A stretch of DNA of 64,000 bases from Bradyrhizobium oligotrophicum S58 (GCF_000344805.1 NC_020453.1:5303001-5367000); one strand, 5' to 3'; positions 8,894 to 19,959 are shown, counted from the stretch's first letter. Notes: a model not told the origin generated them from the sequence alone. Translations and numbers: made by a program.

Positions 8894-10297
8894 ATGCTGG
8901 GATTCCGCAGCCGCAAAACCAACGAACCGCAGCCCTCTTCCGCGTTCGACACTGCTGCCTCCGACGCATTTCAGGAGGCCCTGGCGCAGTGCCTTGGCGA
9001 CTGGGCCGAGGGCAAGCTCAACCGCGAGATCGCCAGCCTCGACGCCGCGGCACTGCGCGCCCGGCTCAGGCCTGATCTGATCGAGGCCATCCATCGGCTC
9101 GGCACGGCGCTCACCGCACGGGCGTCTCAGGATCTCGATTCCATCGTCGATCTCTGCATCAACAGCAACGAGGCCTCGATCAGCGCGGCCCGCCTGATCG
9201 GCGCCTCCAACAATCAGTCCGAGCGCTGCCAGAGCCTCGCTTCGGCGTCGGTCGAGATGCAGGCCTCGGTGCACACCATCAGATCGACATCGACCGAAGC
9301 CGCCGCCGAGGCGGCCGCGACCCGCCAGGCCGTCGACAACAGCGTGACCGCCGTGCGCCGGACGCTGCAGACCATGAACGGCATCGCCAGCTCGGTGCGC
9401 GACACCTCGGCCAAGATCGCCGATCTCAGCGCGGCCTCCGCGGAGATCGGCTCGATCGTCGGTACCATCGATGCGATCGCCAACCAGACCAACCTGCTGG
9501 CGCTGAACGCCACCATCGAGGCCGCCCGCGCCGGCGAGTTCGGCCGGGGCTTTGCCGTCGTCGCGGCCGAGGTGAAAAACCTGTCGCAGCAGACCACCAA
9601 GGCGACCGAGGACATCAAGGGCCGCATCGAACGGCTGCAGGCCGAGATGGGCGGCATCGTCGAGGCCATGGCCGGCGGCGCCAAGGCGGTCGAGATCGGC
9701 ATGACCGAGATGAACGATCTGGCGCAGACGATCGATCAGGCCGGCTCGCGGACCGCGGTGGTCAGCTCCAAGATGGACGAGATCTCCGGCATCCTCGCCG
9801 AGCAGAGCGCGGCGACCGACGAGGTGGCGCAGGGCATCACCATCATCGCCGATCTCGCGACCGCCAACGCGAACGAGGTGATGTCGCTCGCCGATACGAT
9901 GAGCAGGACCGATTCGAAGGTCGGCAAGATGCTGGGCGACATCGCCAGGCTCTCGCTCGACAATCAGGTCGTCCGGCTTGCCAAGGCCGACCACGTGATC
10001 TGGAAGAAGCGGCTCGTCGACATGTCCGTCGGGCGGCTGCAGCTCAAGGCGGATGAGCTCACCGACCATCACAATTGCCGGCTCGGCAAATGGTATTATG
10101 GCGAAGGTGGCCAGCGCTTCGCCGGCAACGCGGCGTTCCGCGCCCTCGAACGGCCGCACGAGGCCGTGCATCGCCACGGCAAGGAAGCCGCCCGTCTGTT
10201 CAGCTCAGGACGCATCGAGGAAGCGCTCAGCGAAATCGGCAAGGTCGAGGTCGCCTCGACCGACGTCCTGGCTTCTCTCGACCAGATCAAGGAGTGA
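8894..10297 (+). CDS. Soluble chemoreceptor with C-terminal CZB zinc-binding domain
   Basis: A 467-residue methyl-accepting chemotaxis protein without any transmembrane segment, so it is cytoplasmic. The signalling hairpin tip ([22 protein letters not shown]) lies near residues 197-218, flanked by Ala/Ser/Thr-rich coiled coil. The last 110 residues are a chemoreceptor zinc-binding (CZB) domain: His in DHVIWKKRL near 366, Cys in NCRLGKWYY near 395, and the two histidines of PHEAVH near 421-424. In characterised CZB receptors these three His and one Cys bind zinc and sense zinc or hypochlorite. The N-terminal 130 residues carry no named sensor domain that I recognise. The ATG at 8894 has GAGAGGA upstream. 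No che genes are adjacent. Confidence 0.9.
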   Translation: MLGFRSRKTNEPQPSSAFDTAASDAFQEALAQCLGDWAEGKLNREIASLDAAALRARLRPDLIEAIHRLGTALTARASQDLDSIVDLCINSNEASISAARLIGASNNQSERCQSLASASVEMQASVHTIRSTSTEAAAEAAATRQAVDNSVTAVRRTLQTMNGIASSVRDTSAKIADLSAASAEIGSIVGTIDAIANQTNLLALNATIEAARAGEFGRGFAVVAAEVKNLSQQTTKATEDIKGRIERLQAEMGGIVEAMAGGAKAVEIGMTEMNDLAQTIDQAGSRTAVVSSKMDEISGILAEQSAATDEVAQGITIIADLATANANEVMSLADTMSRTDSKVGKMLGDIARLSLDNQVVRLAKADHVIWKKRLVDMSVGRLQLKADELTDHHNCRLGKWYYGEGGQRFAGNAAFRALERPHEAVHRHGKEAARLFSSGRIEEALSEIGKVEVASTDVLASLDQIKE

Positions 10298-10488
10298 TCG
10301 CACGACGATGCCCGGACCGTTTCCAGCGCGATGGGTGTTGCAGCCAGGATGTGTCCGACATGCGATCGGGAAAAACGCGCCATCTGGTCCATGCGCCCCG
10401 CTGATGGCACGCGACCCGGAAACGATTCGATCCACTCAAGCGCCAACTATAAGTTACAACTTTAGCGGTTCGGAACCCGGAGCAGGAC

Positions 10489-10556
10489 GAGCGCAGCGAA
10501 GCAATCCAGAGTCGTGGGCGGGATTCTGGATTGCGTCGCTGCGCTCGCAATGACGG
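10489..10556. repeat. Palindromic repeat, family B (one arm truncated)
   Basis: GAGCGCAGCGAAGCAATCCAG and its mirror CTGGATTGCGTCGCTGCGCTC, ending in GCAATGACGG. The left outer CGTCATTGC is missing. Confidence 0.85.
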
Positions 10557-10603
10557 AGCAAGTGGAAACGGCGGAGGACGTCAGCAGCCGCGCGGTCGTA
10601 GTC

Positions 10604-10686
10604 GTAGCCCGGATGAGCGAAGCGATATCCGGGGTCTCCTCCACAGCACGTGCGATCCCGGATGTCGCTTCGCTCATCCGGGCTAC
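10604..10686. repeat. Palindromic repeat, family A
   Basis: The ends are GTAGCCCGGATGAG and CTCATCCGGGCTAC, with the same internal CTCCTCCACAGCACGTG as the copy at 1701, so these two belong to one subfamily. It ends 12 bases before the stop of the binding-protein gene. Confidence 0.9.
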
Positions 10687-10697
10687 GCGGCTCGCGC

Positions 10698-12311
10698 CTA
10701 CTCGCTCTTGTCGACGTTCCAGAACACCGGCACCGCCTGGCCTTCCAGCATGCCGGTGACCGATTTGCGCCAGGCGCTCGGCATGAACCACTGCCCGAGC
10801 GGCACGTAGATCACCTGGTCATAGACCTCCTGCTGGATCTCGGCGGCGATGCGCTTCTGGTCCTCTGGCTTGCCGGCCTTGGCGAAGGCGTCGCGCAGCT
10901 CCTCCATCTTCGGATCGTCAGGCCAGCCGAACGGGCTCTTCTGACCGCGCGCGCCGACGAAGGTGCTGCCGATCGGGTTGCCGGAATCGGCGATCACCGA
11001 ATTGGTGAAGAACATGTTCCAGCCGCCCTCCTTCGGCGACTTCTGACTGGCGCGCCGCGTCACCACGGTCTGCCAGTCCGTCGTCTGCAGATCGACCTTG
11101 AAGCCCGCGGCGCGCAGCAGCTGCGCGGCGATCACCGGCTGCGCCTTCAAGGTGATCGCGTCGCCCGGCGCGAGGATCACGACAGGCGTGCCGTCATAGC
11201 CGGCTTCGGCCAGCAGCTTCTTGGCCTGCTCCATGCCGTTGCCCTTGACCAGCGTCTCCGAGCCGAGCTCGGTTTCGAGCGGCGTGCCGCAACCGAACAC
11301 GGCGCCGCAGACCTTGTAGTATTTGGAATTGCCGACCAGCGCGTCGAGCACGTCCTTCTGGTTCAGGGCGAGGAACGCCGCGCGGCGGATCTTCACATTG
11401 TCGAACGGCGGAAACAGGAAGTTCATCCGGCCGAGCGTCTGGTAGCCGAACTTGTTCAGCACGTTCATCGTCAGGTCGGGACTGGCTGACAGCACCGGCT
11501 CGAGGTCGAGCGGCGGAAACTCCATGAAGTCGATGTCGCCCGACTGCAGCGCGTTCACCGCGGTCTGGGCGTCCGGCATCGAGATCCACTCGACGCGATC
11601 GACCTTGACGACCTTGCCGCCGGCGGTCCAGCTCGGCGGCTCCTTGCGCGGCACGTAGCCGGTGTTCTTCTCATAGACCGCCTTCACGCCCGGCTGGAAC
11701 TCAGCCTTGACGAACTTGAACGGGCCCGAGCCGATCTGCTCTGATATCTGCTGGTTCGGCGGCGTCTCGGCGAGACGCTTGGGCATCATGAACGGCACGT
11801 AGGACGACGGCTTGCCGATCGACTCCAGCACCAGCCCATAGGACTCCTTCAGCTTCAGCGTGATTGTCTTGGCGTCGGTCGCTTCGAGCGAGGCCGTCGC
11901 ATCCATCAGCTTCTGGCCCATGCTGTCGTTGCGGCTCCAGCGCTGCAGCGAGGCCACGCAGTCCTCGGCGGTGACATCAGTGCCGTCATGCCATTTCAAG
12001 CCGTCGCGCAAGGTGAAGGTGTAGGTCAGCTTGTCGTCGGAGACCTTCCACTCCGCCATCTGCGGCTGGACCTGAAAATTGGCGTCGGTCCCGAGCAAGG
12101 TGTCGTACACCATGTAGCCATGGTCGCGCGTGATATAGGCCGGCGTGAACACGGGATCGATCACGCGCAGATCCGAATGCATCACCGCCGTGATCGTCTT
12201 CTTCGCGGCGGCCAGGGCCGGCGACATCACGGCCGCCGACGACAGAGCCATGACCGAGGCGACGAACCATGAAACGAGCGCGGATGACGACCGGCGCGAA
12301 GTGTGTGACAT
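10698..12311 (-). CDS. Peptide ABC transporter substrate-binding protein (SBP_bac_5), paralog 1
   Basis: A 537-residue periplasmic binding protein of the DppA/OppA family. An N-terminal signal peptide (basic start, hydrophobic ALVSWFVASVMALSS, cleavage near ALAAA) precedes the mature protein, which opens KKTITAVMHSDLRVIDPVF. Family landmarks include YDTLLGTD, LTYTFTLRDGLKWHDG near residue 100, IGSGPFKF, and the C-terminal YVPLGQWFMPSAWRKSVTGM. The ATG at 12311 has AGAGAGA upstream; in-frame ATGs further up are less likely. It is a close paralog of the next minus-strand gene, and both lie back-to-back with the permease and ATPase genes. Substrate is inferred to be peptides or related amides. 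Confidence 0.92.
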   Translation of the reverse strand: MSHTSRRSSSALVSWFVASVMALSSAAVMSPALAAAKKTITAVMHSDLRVIDPVFTPAYITRDHGYMVYDTLLGTDANFQVQPQMAEWKVSDDKLTYTFTLRDGLKWHDGTDVTAEDCVASLQRWSRNDSMGQKLMDATASLEATDAKTITLKLKESYGLVLESIGKPSSYVPFMMPKRLAETPPNQQISEQIGSGPFKFVKAEFQPGVKAVYEKNTGYVPRKEPPSWTAGGKVVKVDRVEWISMPDAQTAVNALQSGDIDFMEFPPLDLEPVLSASPDLTMNVLNKFGYQTLGRMNFLFPPFDNVKIRRAAFLALNQKDVLDALVGNSKYYKVCGAVFGCGTPLETELGSETLVKGNGMEQAKKLLAEAGYDGTPVVILAPGDAITLKAQPVIAAQLLRAAGFKVDLQTTDWQTVVTRRASQKSPKEGGWNMFFTNSVIADSGNPIGSTFVGARGQKSPFGWPDDPKMEELRDAFAKAGKPEDQKRIAAEIQQEVYDQVIYVPLGQWFMPSAWRKSVTGMLEGQAVPVFWNVDKSE

Positions 12312-12570
12312 GCGATCTCTCTTGACGTGAGCTTCCATCTGGAGGGCCCTGACACCGATCAAGGCCGGGCGAGGCGTCCTGCGTCGCATCTGCAAACGCT
12401 GAGCAGACAAGTCTCGACAGCGAGACTTGCAGCAGTTCCACCGCAGGTCAATCGCCATGGTCGCGTGGTCACAGCATCACGAGGCGCACGGTACGCAGAA
12501 GCGGCGATCGCGTCCCGCCATCTGGAACTCAGCTGCTTCTGATCTGTTATGCGCAGCAGCAAGGAGCCCG

Positions 12571-12714
12571 ATGATGCCCAGTGAAGTCACCAAACCGCAT
12601 GACAGCCGACGCCCGGCCGCACCGATCCGCACCGGCACGACCCGGCCTCAGGACCAGATCAACCCGCCCTTGATGGTCGAGGGTCTGGAAGCGGTGCGCG
12701 ATCCGCACTGCTGA
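12571..12714 (+). CDS. Small ORF with a strong ribosome-binding site
   Basis: A 47-residue candidate, MMPSEVTKPHDSRRP at the start and EGLEAVRDPHC at the end, with AAGGAG five bases before the ATG. It lies in the gap between the two binding-protein genes, on the opposite strand. It is hydrophilic and Pro/Arg-rich with no hydrophobic segment. I do not recognise it; the Shine-Dalgarno match is the main support. Confidence 0.4.
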   Translation: MMPSEVTKPHDSRRPAAPIRTGTTRPQDQINPPLMVEGLEAVRDPHC

Positions 12715-12744
12715 AGGGCCGCCCAAGCGGGCGACTGCAAGACC

Positions 12745-12782
12745 AAAAAAAGAAACGCGGCGAAGTTTCCACTTCGCCGCGT
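12745..12782 (-). terminator. Rho-independent terminator of the second binding-protein gene
   Basis: Perfect 12-bp stem ACGCGGCGAAGT / ACTTCGCCGCGT around a TTCC loop (12755-12782). On the minus strand it is followed by TTCTTTTTTTGG, and it lies 32 bases beyond the stop codon at 12814. Confidence 0.88.
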
Positions 12783-12813
12783 CTTGGCTTGCGTCACGAG
12801 CGCGGCGCGCCGC

Positions 12814-14427
12814 CTACTCGCTCTTGTCGATGTTCCAGAAGACCGGCGTCGCCGGGCCGTCCAGGACCCCGGTCAGCGATTTGCGCCAGCCGCTCGGAAG
12901 CAGGTACTGCCCGAGCGGCACGTAGATCACCTTCTCGTAGTTCTGCTTCTGGATCTCGGTCGCGATCTTCTTCTGCTCGTCGAGCGAGGACGACCGCGCA
13001 TAGGTGTCGCGCAGCTTCTCGATCTCGGCATCCTCGGCCCAGCCGAACCAGCCGCCCTTGGTGCCGCGGCCGCCGATCGAGACGTTGACCACGGGATTGG
13101 CGACGTCGGCGCCGACCCAGTTGGTGAAGAACATGTTCCAGCCGCCTTCCTTGACAGGCTTCTGGCTGGCGCGCCGCGTCACCACGGTCTGCCAGTCGGT
13201 GGCCTGCAGGTCGACCTTGAAGCCGGCCGAGCGCAACAGCTGCGCGGCGACGACCGGCTGCGCCTTCAGCGTGCTAACATCGCCGGGCGCCATGATCGCG
13301 ATCGGCGTGCCGTCATAGCCGGATTCCGCCAGCGCCTTCTTGGCCTCGGCCATGCCGTTGCCCTTGATCAGCGTCTCCGCGCCGACATCGGTTTCCAGCG
13401 GCGTGCCGCACACGAACACCGCGCCGCAGACCTTCTGATACTTCTCGTTGCCGACCAACGCGTCGAGCACGTCCTTCTGGTTCAGCGCCAGGAAGGCGGC
13501 GCGGCGCACCTTCACGTTGTCGAACGGCGGATTGAGGAAGTTCATGCGGCCGAGCGTCTGGTAGCCGAACTTGTTGAGGACGTCGATCTTGAGATCGGAG
13601 TTCGTCTCCAGCACGGACATCATGTCGTAGGGAAGGTTCTCCATGAAGTCGATGTCGCCCGACTGCAGCGCATTCACCGCGGTCTGCGCATCCGGCATCG
13701 TGATCCACTCGACGCGGTCGACCTTCACCACCTTGCCGCCGGAGGTCCAGCTCGCGGGCTCCTTGCGCGGCACGTAGTCGGTGTTCTTCTCGTAGACCGC
13801 CTTCACGCCCGGCTGGAATTCCGCCTTGACGAATTTGAACGGACCCGAGCCGATCTGTTCCGGAATCTGCTGGCCCTGCGGCGTCTCGGCGAGCCGCTTC
13901 GGCATCATGAACGGCACCAGCGAGGACGGCTTGCCGATCGACTCCAGGACGAGACCGTAGGGCTCCTTCAACTTGAGCACGATGGTCTTGGCGTCGGCCG
14001 CGTCCAGGCTCGCCGTGAAGTCCATCAGCTTCTGGCCCATGCCGTCATTGCGGCCCCAGCGCTTCAGCGAGGCGACGCAATCCTCCGCCGTCACATCAGT
14101 GCCGTCATGCCATTTCAAGCCGTCGCGCAGGGTGAACGTGTAGGTCAGCTTGTCGTCCGACACCTTCCAGTCGGCCATCTGCGGCTGGACCTTGAAGCTC
14201 GAATCGGTCGCCAGCAGCGTGTCGTAGACCATGTAGCCGTGGTCACGGGTGATGTAAGCCGTGGTGAAGCCGGGGTCGATGACGCGCAGATCCGAATGCA
14301 TCACCGCCGTGATCGTCTTCTTGCCAGCAGCGATGGCCTGCGTGGTCAAAGCCGTCGAAAGCGAAAGCATGGAAACGGCCAGGCTCGTGGCGAGCGTCAG
14401 GCGTTTCCAGCGCGGGATGTGGAACAT
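12814..14427 (-). CDS. Peptide ABC transporter substrate-binding protein (SBP_bac_5), paralog 2
   Basis: A 537-residue periplasmic binding protein, collinear with paralog 1 and sharing long identical blocks (for example KKTITAVMHSDLRVIDP, PFMMPKRLAETP, GTPLET). The signal peptide is LATSLAVSMLSLSTALTTQAIAA with cleavage near AIAA-GKK. Differences concentrate in parts of the pocket: EFPPLDLEPVLSASPDL in paralog 1 against ENLPYDMMSVLETNSDL here, and NSVIADSGNP against NWVGADVANP near the C-terminus. Tandem duplication followed by divergence would widen the ligand range of one permease complex. It ends at a clear terminator and probably has its own promoter in the 280-base gap shared with the divergent M20 peptidase gene. 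Confidence 0.92.
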   Translation of the reverse strand: MFHIPRWKRLTLATSLAVSMLSLSTALTTQAIAAGKKTITAVMHSDLRVIDPGFTTAYITRDHGYMVYDTLLATDSSFKVQPQMADWKVSDDKLTYTFTLRDGLKWHDGTDVTAEDCVASLKRWGRNDGMGQKLMDFTASLDAADAKTIVLKLKEPYGLVLESIGKPSSLVPFMMPKRLAETPQGQQIPEQIGSGPFKFVKAEFQPGVKAVYEKNTDYVPRKEPASWTSGGKVVKVDRVEWITMPDAQTAVNALQSGDIDFMENLPYDMMSVLETNSDLKIDVLNKFGYQTLGRMNFLNPPFDNVKVRRAAFLALNQKDVLDALVGNEKYQKVCGAVFVCGTPLETDVGAETLIKGNGMAEAKKALAESGYDGTPIAIMAPGDVSTLKAQPVVAAQLLRSAGFKVDLQATDWQTVVTRRASQKPVKEGGWNMFFTNWVGADVANPVVNVSIGGRGTKGGWFGWAEDAEIEKLRDTYARSSSLDEQKKIATEIQKQNYEKVIYVPLGQYLLPSGWRKSLTGVLDGPATPVFWNIDKSE

Positions 14428-14709
14428 TACGAGGTCTCCTGGAGGAATGGTTTGACCTGAAACTGATCAGATCCAGATCATTCGTTGTGCGTGCAGGTCA
14501 ATCCTTGTGCGAACTAACACGCTGTAAGTCGTGAGATTTCGACAGTTGCAGAGGTCGCGTTTCGCGTCAATCCGCATTCAGCGCATGCCACGGGCCGCTC
14601 AGAATGCCGTTAACGCCCGCATAGCTTTGGCTTTACAAGGCCCCCGCGACTCCGTTTCGTGTCTCGCTCGTGTCGCGAGATCACGACAAAGCCAAGAAGA
14701 GAGCACAGC

Positions 14710-15840
14710 ATGAACCCAGCCGATCTGCCCTTTGATACTGAAGCCATGCTGCAGGGCCTGCGCGGCTGGGTCGAATGCGAAAGCCCGACCTGGGACGCTG
14801 CTGCCGTCGCGCGCATGCTGGACCTCGCCGCCCGCGACATGGCGGTCATGGGTGCGACGATCGAGCGCATCTCCGGACGGCAGGGCTTCGCCGGTTGCGT
14901 GCGCGCCCGCTTCCCGCACCCGAGACAGGGTGAGCCCGGCATCCTGATCGCCGGACACATGGATACCGTTCACCCCGTGGGGACGCTCGCCAAGCTGCCG
15001 TGGCGACGCGACGGCAACAAATGCTTCGGGCCCGGAATCTGCGACATGAAAGGCGGCAACTATCTCACGCTGGAGGCGATCCGGCAGCTGATGAAGGCCG
15101 CCGTGACGACGCCGCTGCCGCTCACCGTGCTGTTCACGCCGGACGAGGAGGTCGGCACGCCCTCGACCCGCGACATCATCGAAGCCGAGGCGCAGCGCAA
15201 CACATACGTGCTGGTGCCCGAGCCGGGCCGCGCCGACAACGGCGTGGTGACCGGCCGCTATGCAATCGCACGCTTCAATCTCGAAGCCACCGGGCGCCCC
15301 AGCCATGCCGGCGCGCGGCTCGGCGCCGGCCGTTCCGCGATCCGGGAAATGGCACGGCAGATCCTCGCCATCGACGCCATGACGACGGAGGATTGCACCT
15401 TCTCGGTCGGCATCGTGCATGGCGGCCAGTGGGTCAACTGCGTCGCCACCACCGCCACCGGTGAAGCGCTCAGCATGGCCAAGCGGCAGGCCGATCTCGA
15501 CCGCGGCGTCGAGCGCATGCTGGCGCTGTCAGGCACCACCGACGACGTGACGTTCAAGGTGACGCGCGGCGTGACGCGGCCGGTCTGGGAGCCGGATGCC
15601 CGGACGATGGCGCTGTATGACAAGGCGCGCGGCATCGCCGAACAGCTCGGCCTGTCGCTGCCCCACGGCTCGGCCGGCGGCGGCTCGGACGGCAACTTCA
15701 CCGGCGCGCTCGGCATTCCCACCCTCGACGGCCTCGGCGTGCGCGGCGCCGACATGCACACGCTGAACGAATATATCGAGGTCGACAGCCTCGCCGAGCG
15801 CGGCCGCCTGATGGCCGGCCTGCTCGCGAGCCTCGCGTGA
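14710..15840 (+). CDS. M20 family metallopeptidase (carboxypeptidase G2-like)
   Basis: A 376-residue di-zinc hydrolase of the M20A/glutamate carboxypeptidase group. Metal and catalytic residues are all visible: His and Asp in AGHMDTVH near residue 82, Asp in GICDMKGG near 115, the Glu-Glu pair of TPDEEVGTPSTRD near 145, Glu in VPEPG near 170, and the C-terminal His of DMHTLNEYIEV near 353. A dimerisation/lid domain (GRPSHAGARLGAGRSAI) is inserted as usual. No signal peptide, so it is cytoplasmic. It starts at ATG 14710 with AAGAGAG upstream, is divergent from the binding-protein genes, and opens the plus-strand peptide-utilisation run. Confidence 0.9.
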   Translation: MNPADLPFDTEAMLQGLRGWVECESPTWDAAAVARMLDLAARDMAVMGATIERISGRQGFAGCVRARFPHPRQGEPGILIAGHMDTVHPVGTLAKLPWRRDGNKCFGPGICDMKGGNYLTLEAIRQLMKAAVTTPLPLTVLFTPDEEVGTPSTRDIIEAEAQRNTYVLVPEPGRADNGVVTGRYAIARFNLEATGRPSHAGARLGAGRSAIREMARQILAIDAMTTEDCTFSVGIVHGGQWVNCVATTATGEALSMAKRQADLDRGVERMLALSGTTDDVTFKVTRGVTRPVWEPDARTMALYDKARGIAEQLGLSLPHGSAGGGSDGNFTGALGIPTLDGLGVRGADMHTLNEYIEVDSLAERGRLMAGLLASLA

Positions 15841-15862
15841 GCAAGCGGCTCGCCCCGCTGCC

Positions 15863-15998
15863 GTAGGGTGGGCAAGCAGCCGCCGCAGGCGGCAGCGTGC
15901 CCACCGTCGATCCGCGTATTCAGCGGCGAGACGGTGGGCACGGCGCAACCGCGAACCCGCAAGCGGCGACAGCATCTTCGCGCCTTTGCCCACCCTAC
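15863..15998. repeat. Palindromic repeat, family D
   Basis: The ends are GTAGGGTGGGCAA and TTGCCCACCCTAC (exact reverse complements), with inner GTGCCCACCGTC and GACGGTGGGCAC. A second copy is at 58782. Confidence 0.88.
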
Positions 15999-16104
15999 GG
16001 ATCATCACGTCGCCTGCTGCGCAGCAGCACGGTTTCATTTTCCGGGACCAATATCGGGCAAGTGGACATTCGCCCCATGGCGCGCGCATGATGGCATGCG
16101 GCTT

Positions 16105-16137
16105 GCAAAGTTTCTCCGCAAAGTTCGTTGCAAAGTT
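16105..16137 (+). repeat. Triple direct repeat GCAAAGTT upstream of the permease operon
   Basis: GCAAAGTT occurs at 16105, 16118 and 16130, about one helical turn apart, roughly 170-200 bases before the dppB-like start. This spacing suits a regulator binding to one DNA face. The rest of 15999-16305 holds no gene that I can see. Confidence 0.4.
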
Positions 16138-16305
16138 GCCGCGAGATTGTTCGCAAATGCGATGGATCGAAGCGATGGCAACGTCCGCGTCATCAGCGTG
16201 CAAACGAACACCGGAGATCTTGAAAGCAATGGATATCGGTGACATGCAAACTCAGTCGCGACACCGTGCGCGTCGTCCCAGCACCATGAAGGCGGTTCTC
16301 TCCCG

Positions 16306-17247
16306 ATGATCGGTTATCTGCTTCGCCGCATTCTCGCGGCCATCCCCGTGATGGGCGTGGTGGCGCTGTTCGTCTTCCTGCTGCTGCGGCTGACGCCCGG
16401 CGATCCCGCCGCGATTCTCGCCGGCGACAATGCAACTCCCGAACAGCTCGAACGCATCCGCAGTTCGCTCGGGTTGAACGAGCCGCTCTACATTCAGTTC
16501 GTCACCTGGATCAATCAGCTCATTCACGGCGATCTCGGCGTTTCCTTGATCTCGAAGGTGCCGGTGCTGCAGATGATCGGCCAGCGCGTCGAGCCCTCGA
16601 TCTCGGTCGCGATCTCGACCATCATCCTGTCGATCCTGGTCGCGGTCCCGCTCGGCGTCATCGCCGCATGGAAGCACGACACCTGGATCGATCGTTTCGT
16701 GATGGGCCTGTCGGTGCTCGGCTTCTCGGTGCCGGTGTTCGTGATCGGCTACATCCTGATCCAGATGTTCGCGATCAATCTGCGCTGGGTCCCCGTGCAA
16801 GGCTTCAAGAGCCTCTCGGGCGGCTTCGGCCCGTTCTTCGAACGCATCATCCTGCCGACCTGCACGCTGTCCTTCATCTATGTCGCGCTGATCGCGCGCA
16901 TGACTCGCGCGGCCATGCTCGACGTGCTCGGCGAGGATTTCGTCCGAACGGCCCGCGCGAAGGGCGTCAGCGAGGTCGCGGTGCTGCTGCGTCATGCGCT
17001 GCGCAATGCCGCCGTTCCCGTCATCACCGTGATCGGCACCGGCTTTGCGCTCTTGATCTCGGGCGTCGTCGTCACCGAGAGCGTGTTCAACCTGCCCGGC
17101 ATCGGGCGGCTCACGGTGGACGCGGTGCTGGCGCGCGACTATCCGGTGATCCAGGGCATGATCCTGCTGACCTCGTTCATCTACCTCGCGGTCAATCTGC
17201 TGATCGACCTCGCCTACACCCTGCTCGATCCACGCATCCGTTATTGA
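16306..17247 (+). CDS. Peptide ABC transporter permease (DppB-like)
   Basis: A 313-residue inner-membrane permease with six predicted helices. It opens with the standard MIGYLLRRILAAIPVMGVVALFVF segment, contains LTPGDPAAI, and carries the EAA cytoplasmic loop DVLGEDFVRTARAKGVSEVAVLLRHALRNA (about residues 205-235) that docks to the ATPase. It ends with LLIDLAYTLLDPRIRY, the normal C-terminus of the DppB/OppB/GsiC family. The next permease starts 11 bases after its stop, so the pair is cotranscribed. Confidence 0.95.
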   Translation: MIGYLLRRILAAIPVMGVVALFVFLLLRLTPGDPAAILAGDNATPEQLERIRSSLGLNEPLYIQFVTWINQLIHGDLGVSLISKVPVLQMIGQRVEPSISVAISTIILSILVAVPLGVIAAWKHDTWIDRFVMGLSVLGFSVPVFVIGYILIQMFAINLRWVPVQGFKSLSGGFGPFFERIILPTCTLSFIYVALIARMTRAAMLDVLGEDFVRTARAKGVSEVAVLLRHALRNAAVPVITVIGTGFALLISGVVVTESVFNLPGIGRLTVDAVLARDYPVIQGMILLTSFIYLAVNLLIDLAYTLLDPRIRY

Positions 17248-17258
17248 GGCCTGCTCCG

Positions 17259-18146
17259 ATGGCGATCGTTACCACTCCTGAGCCGTCGATTCCGGTCACC
17301 ACGCGACTGGGGCCTCGATTCGGCTTTCTCACCTCGACCCCGATCATCGCGGTCGCCACGATCTGCCTCGCGGTGATCGTGATCGTCTCGGTGCTGGCGC
17401 CGCTGCTCGCGCCGCATGATCCGCTGCTGCTCGCGCCTTCGCAGCGGCTGAAGCCGTCGAGCGCGCAGTTCATTCTCGGCACCGATGCCTATGGCCGCGA
17501 CCTGTTGTCGCGCACGATCTATGGCGGCCGCATCTCGCTGCTCGTCGGCGTCGGCGCGGCCATCGTCTCGATCGCGATCGGGCTGTTCATCGGCCTCGTC
17601 TCGGGCTTCTTCAAATGGGTCGACGCCGTGATGATGCGCGTCATGGACGGCCTGATGGCGATCCCGAGCATTCTGCTCGCCATCGCGGTGGTGTCGCTGT
17701 CGGGCGCCAGCGTCGGCACGGTGATGATCGCGATCACGATTCCCGAAATCCCGCGCGTCGCACGCCTCGTCCGCTCGGTCGTGCTGACCGCGCGCGAGGA
17801 GCCCTATGTCGAGGCCGCGATCTCGGTCGGCTCGTCGCTGCCCAAGATCATGTGGCGGCATCTGATGCCGAACACGATCGCGCCGCTGATCGTGCAGGGC
17901 ACCTATGTCTGTGCGTCCGCGATCCTCACCGAAGCGATCCTGTCGTTCCTCGGCGCCGGCATCAGCCCGGAAACGCCGACCTGGGGCAACATCATGGCCG
18001 AGGGCCGCTCCTACTTCCAGATCAAGCCGTCGCTGATCTTCTGGCCGGGCCTGCTGCTCTCGATCGCCATCCTCTCGATCAACCTGATCGGCGACGCCGC
18101 CCGCGACGCGCTCGACCCCCGCATGAAGCAGCGGGAGGGCAAATGA
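17259..18146 (+). CDS. Peptide ABC transporter permease (DppC-like)
   Basis: A 295-residue permease. The N-terminal cytoplasmic tail is followed by TM1 (IIAVATICLAVIVIVSVLAPLLA), the periplasmic LGTDAYGRDLLSRTIYGGRISL signature near residues 74-95, and the EAA loop YVEAAISVGSSLPKIMWRHLMPN near 190. The C-terminus GDAARDALDPRMKQREGK is standard for the family. It pairs with the preceding DppB-like protein to form the membrane channel. The partner ATPase gene is separated from it by 166 bases that hold a family A repeat. Confidence 0.95.
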   Translation: MAIVTTPEPSIPVTTRLGPRFGFLTSTPIIAVATICLAVIVIVSVLAPLLAPHDPLLLAPSQRLKPSSAQFILGTDAYGRDLLSRTIYGGRISLLVGVGAAIVSIAIGLFIGLVSGFFKWVDAVMMRVMDGLMAIPSILLAIAVVSLSGASVGTVMIAITIPEIPRVARLVRSVVLTAREEPYVEAAISVGSSLPKIMWRHLMPNTIAPLIVQGTYVCASAILTEAILSFLGAGISPETPTWGNIMAEGRSYFQIKPSLIFWPGLLLSIAILSINLIGDAARDALDPRMKQREGK

Positions 18147-18160
18147 CACGCCCTGCAATC

Positions 18161-18270
18161 GTAGCCCGGATGAGCTCCGGCGAAGCCCGAAGGGCTTCGA
18201 CGAAAGCGATATCCGGGTTCACCGAGACACTGCGTGCGAACCCGGATGTCGCTTCGCTCATCCGGGCTAC
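18161..18270. repeat. Palindromic repeat, family A, inside the transporter operon
   Basis: The ends GTAGCCCGGATGAG and CTCATCCGGGCTAC are kept; the left half has an extra internal hairpin (CGAAGCCCGAAGGGCTTCG). It lies 14 bases after the dppC-like stop codon and 42 bases before the ATPase start. Confidence 0.9.
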
Positions 18271-18312
18271 GCGCTCACACTTCCTCGCATTGACGACAGC
18301 GATAAAAGACAG

Positions 18313-19959
<1,647 letters not shown>

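Noticed and set aside
12784..14460. Long plus-strand frame (558 codons) opposite paralog 2
   Set aside because: It is the mirror of a clear SBP_bac_5 gene, Arg/His/Leu-rich without a domain; typical of GC-rich shadow frames.
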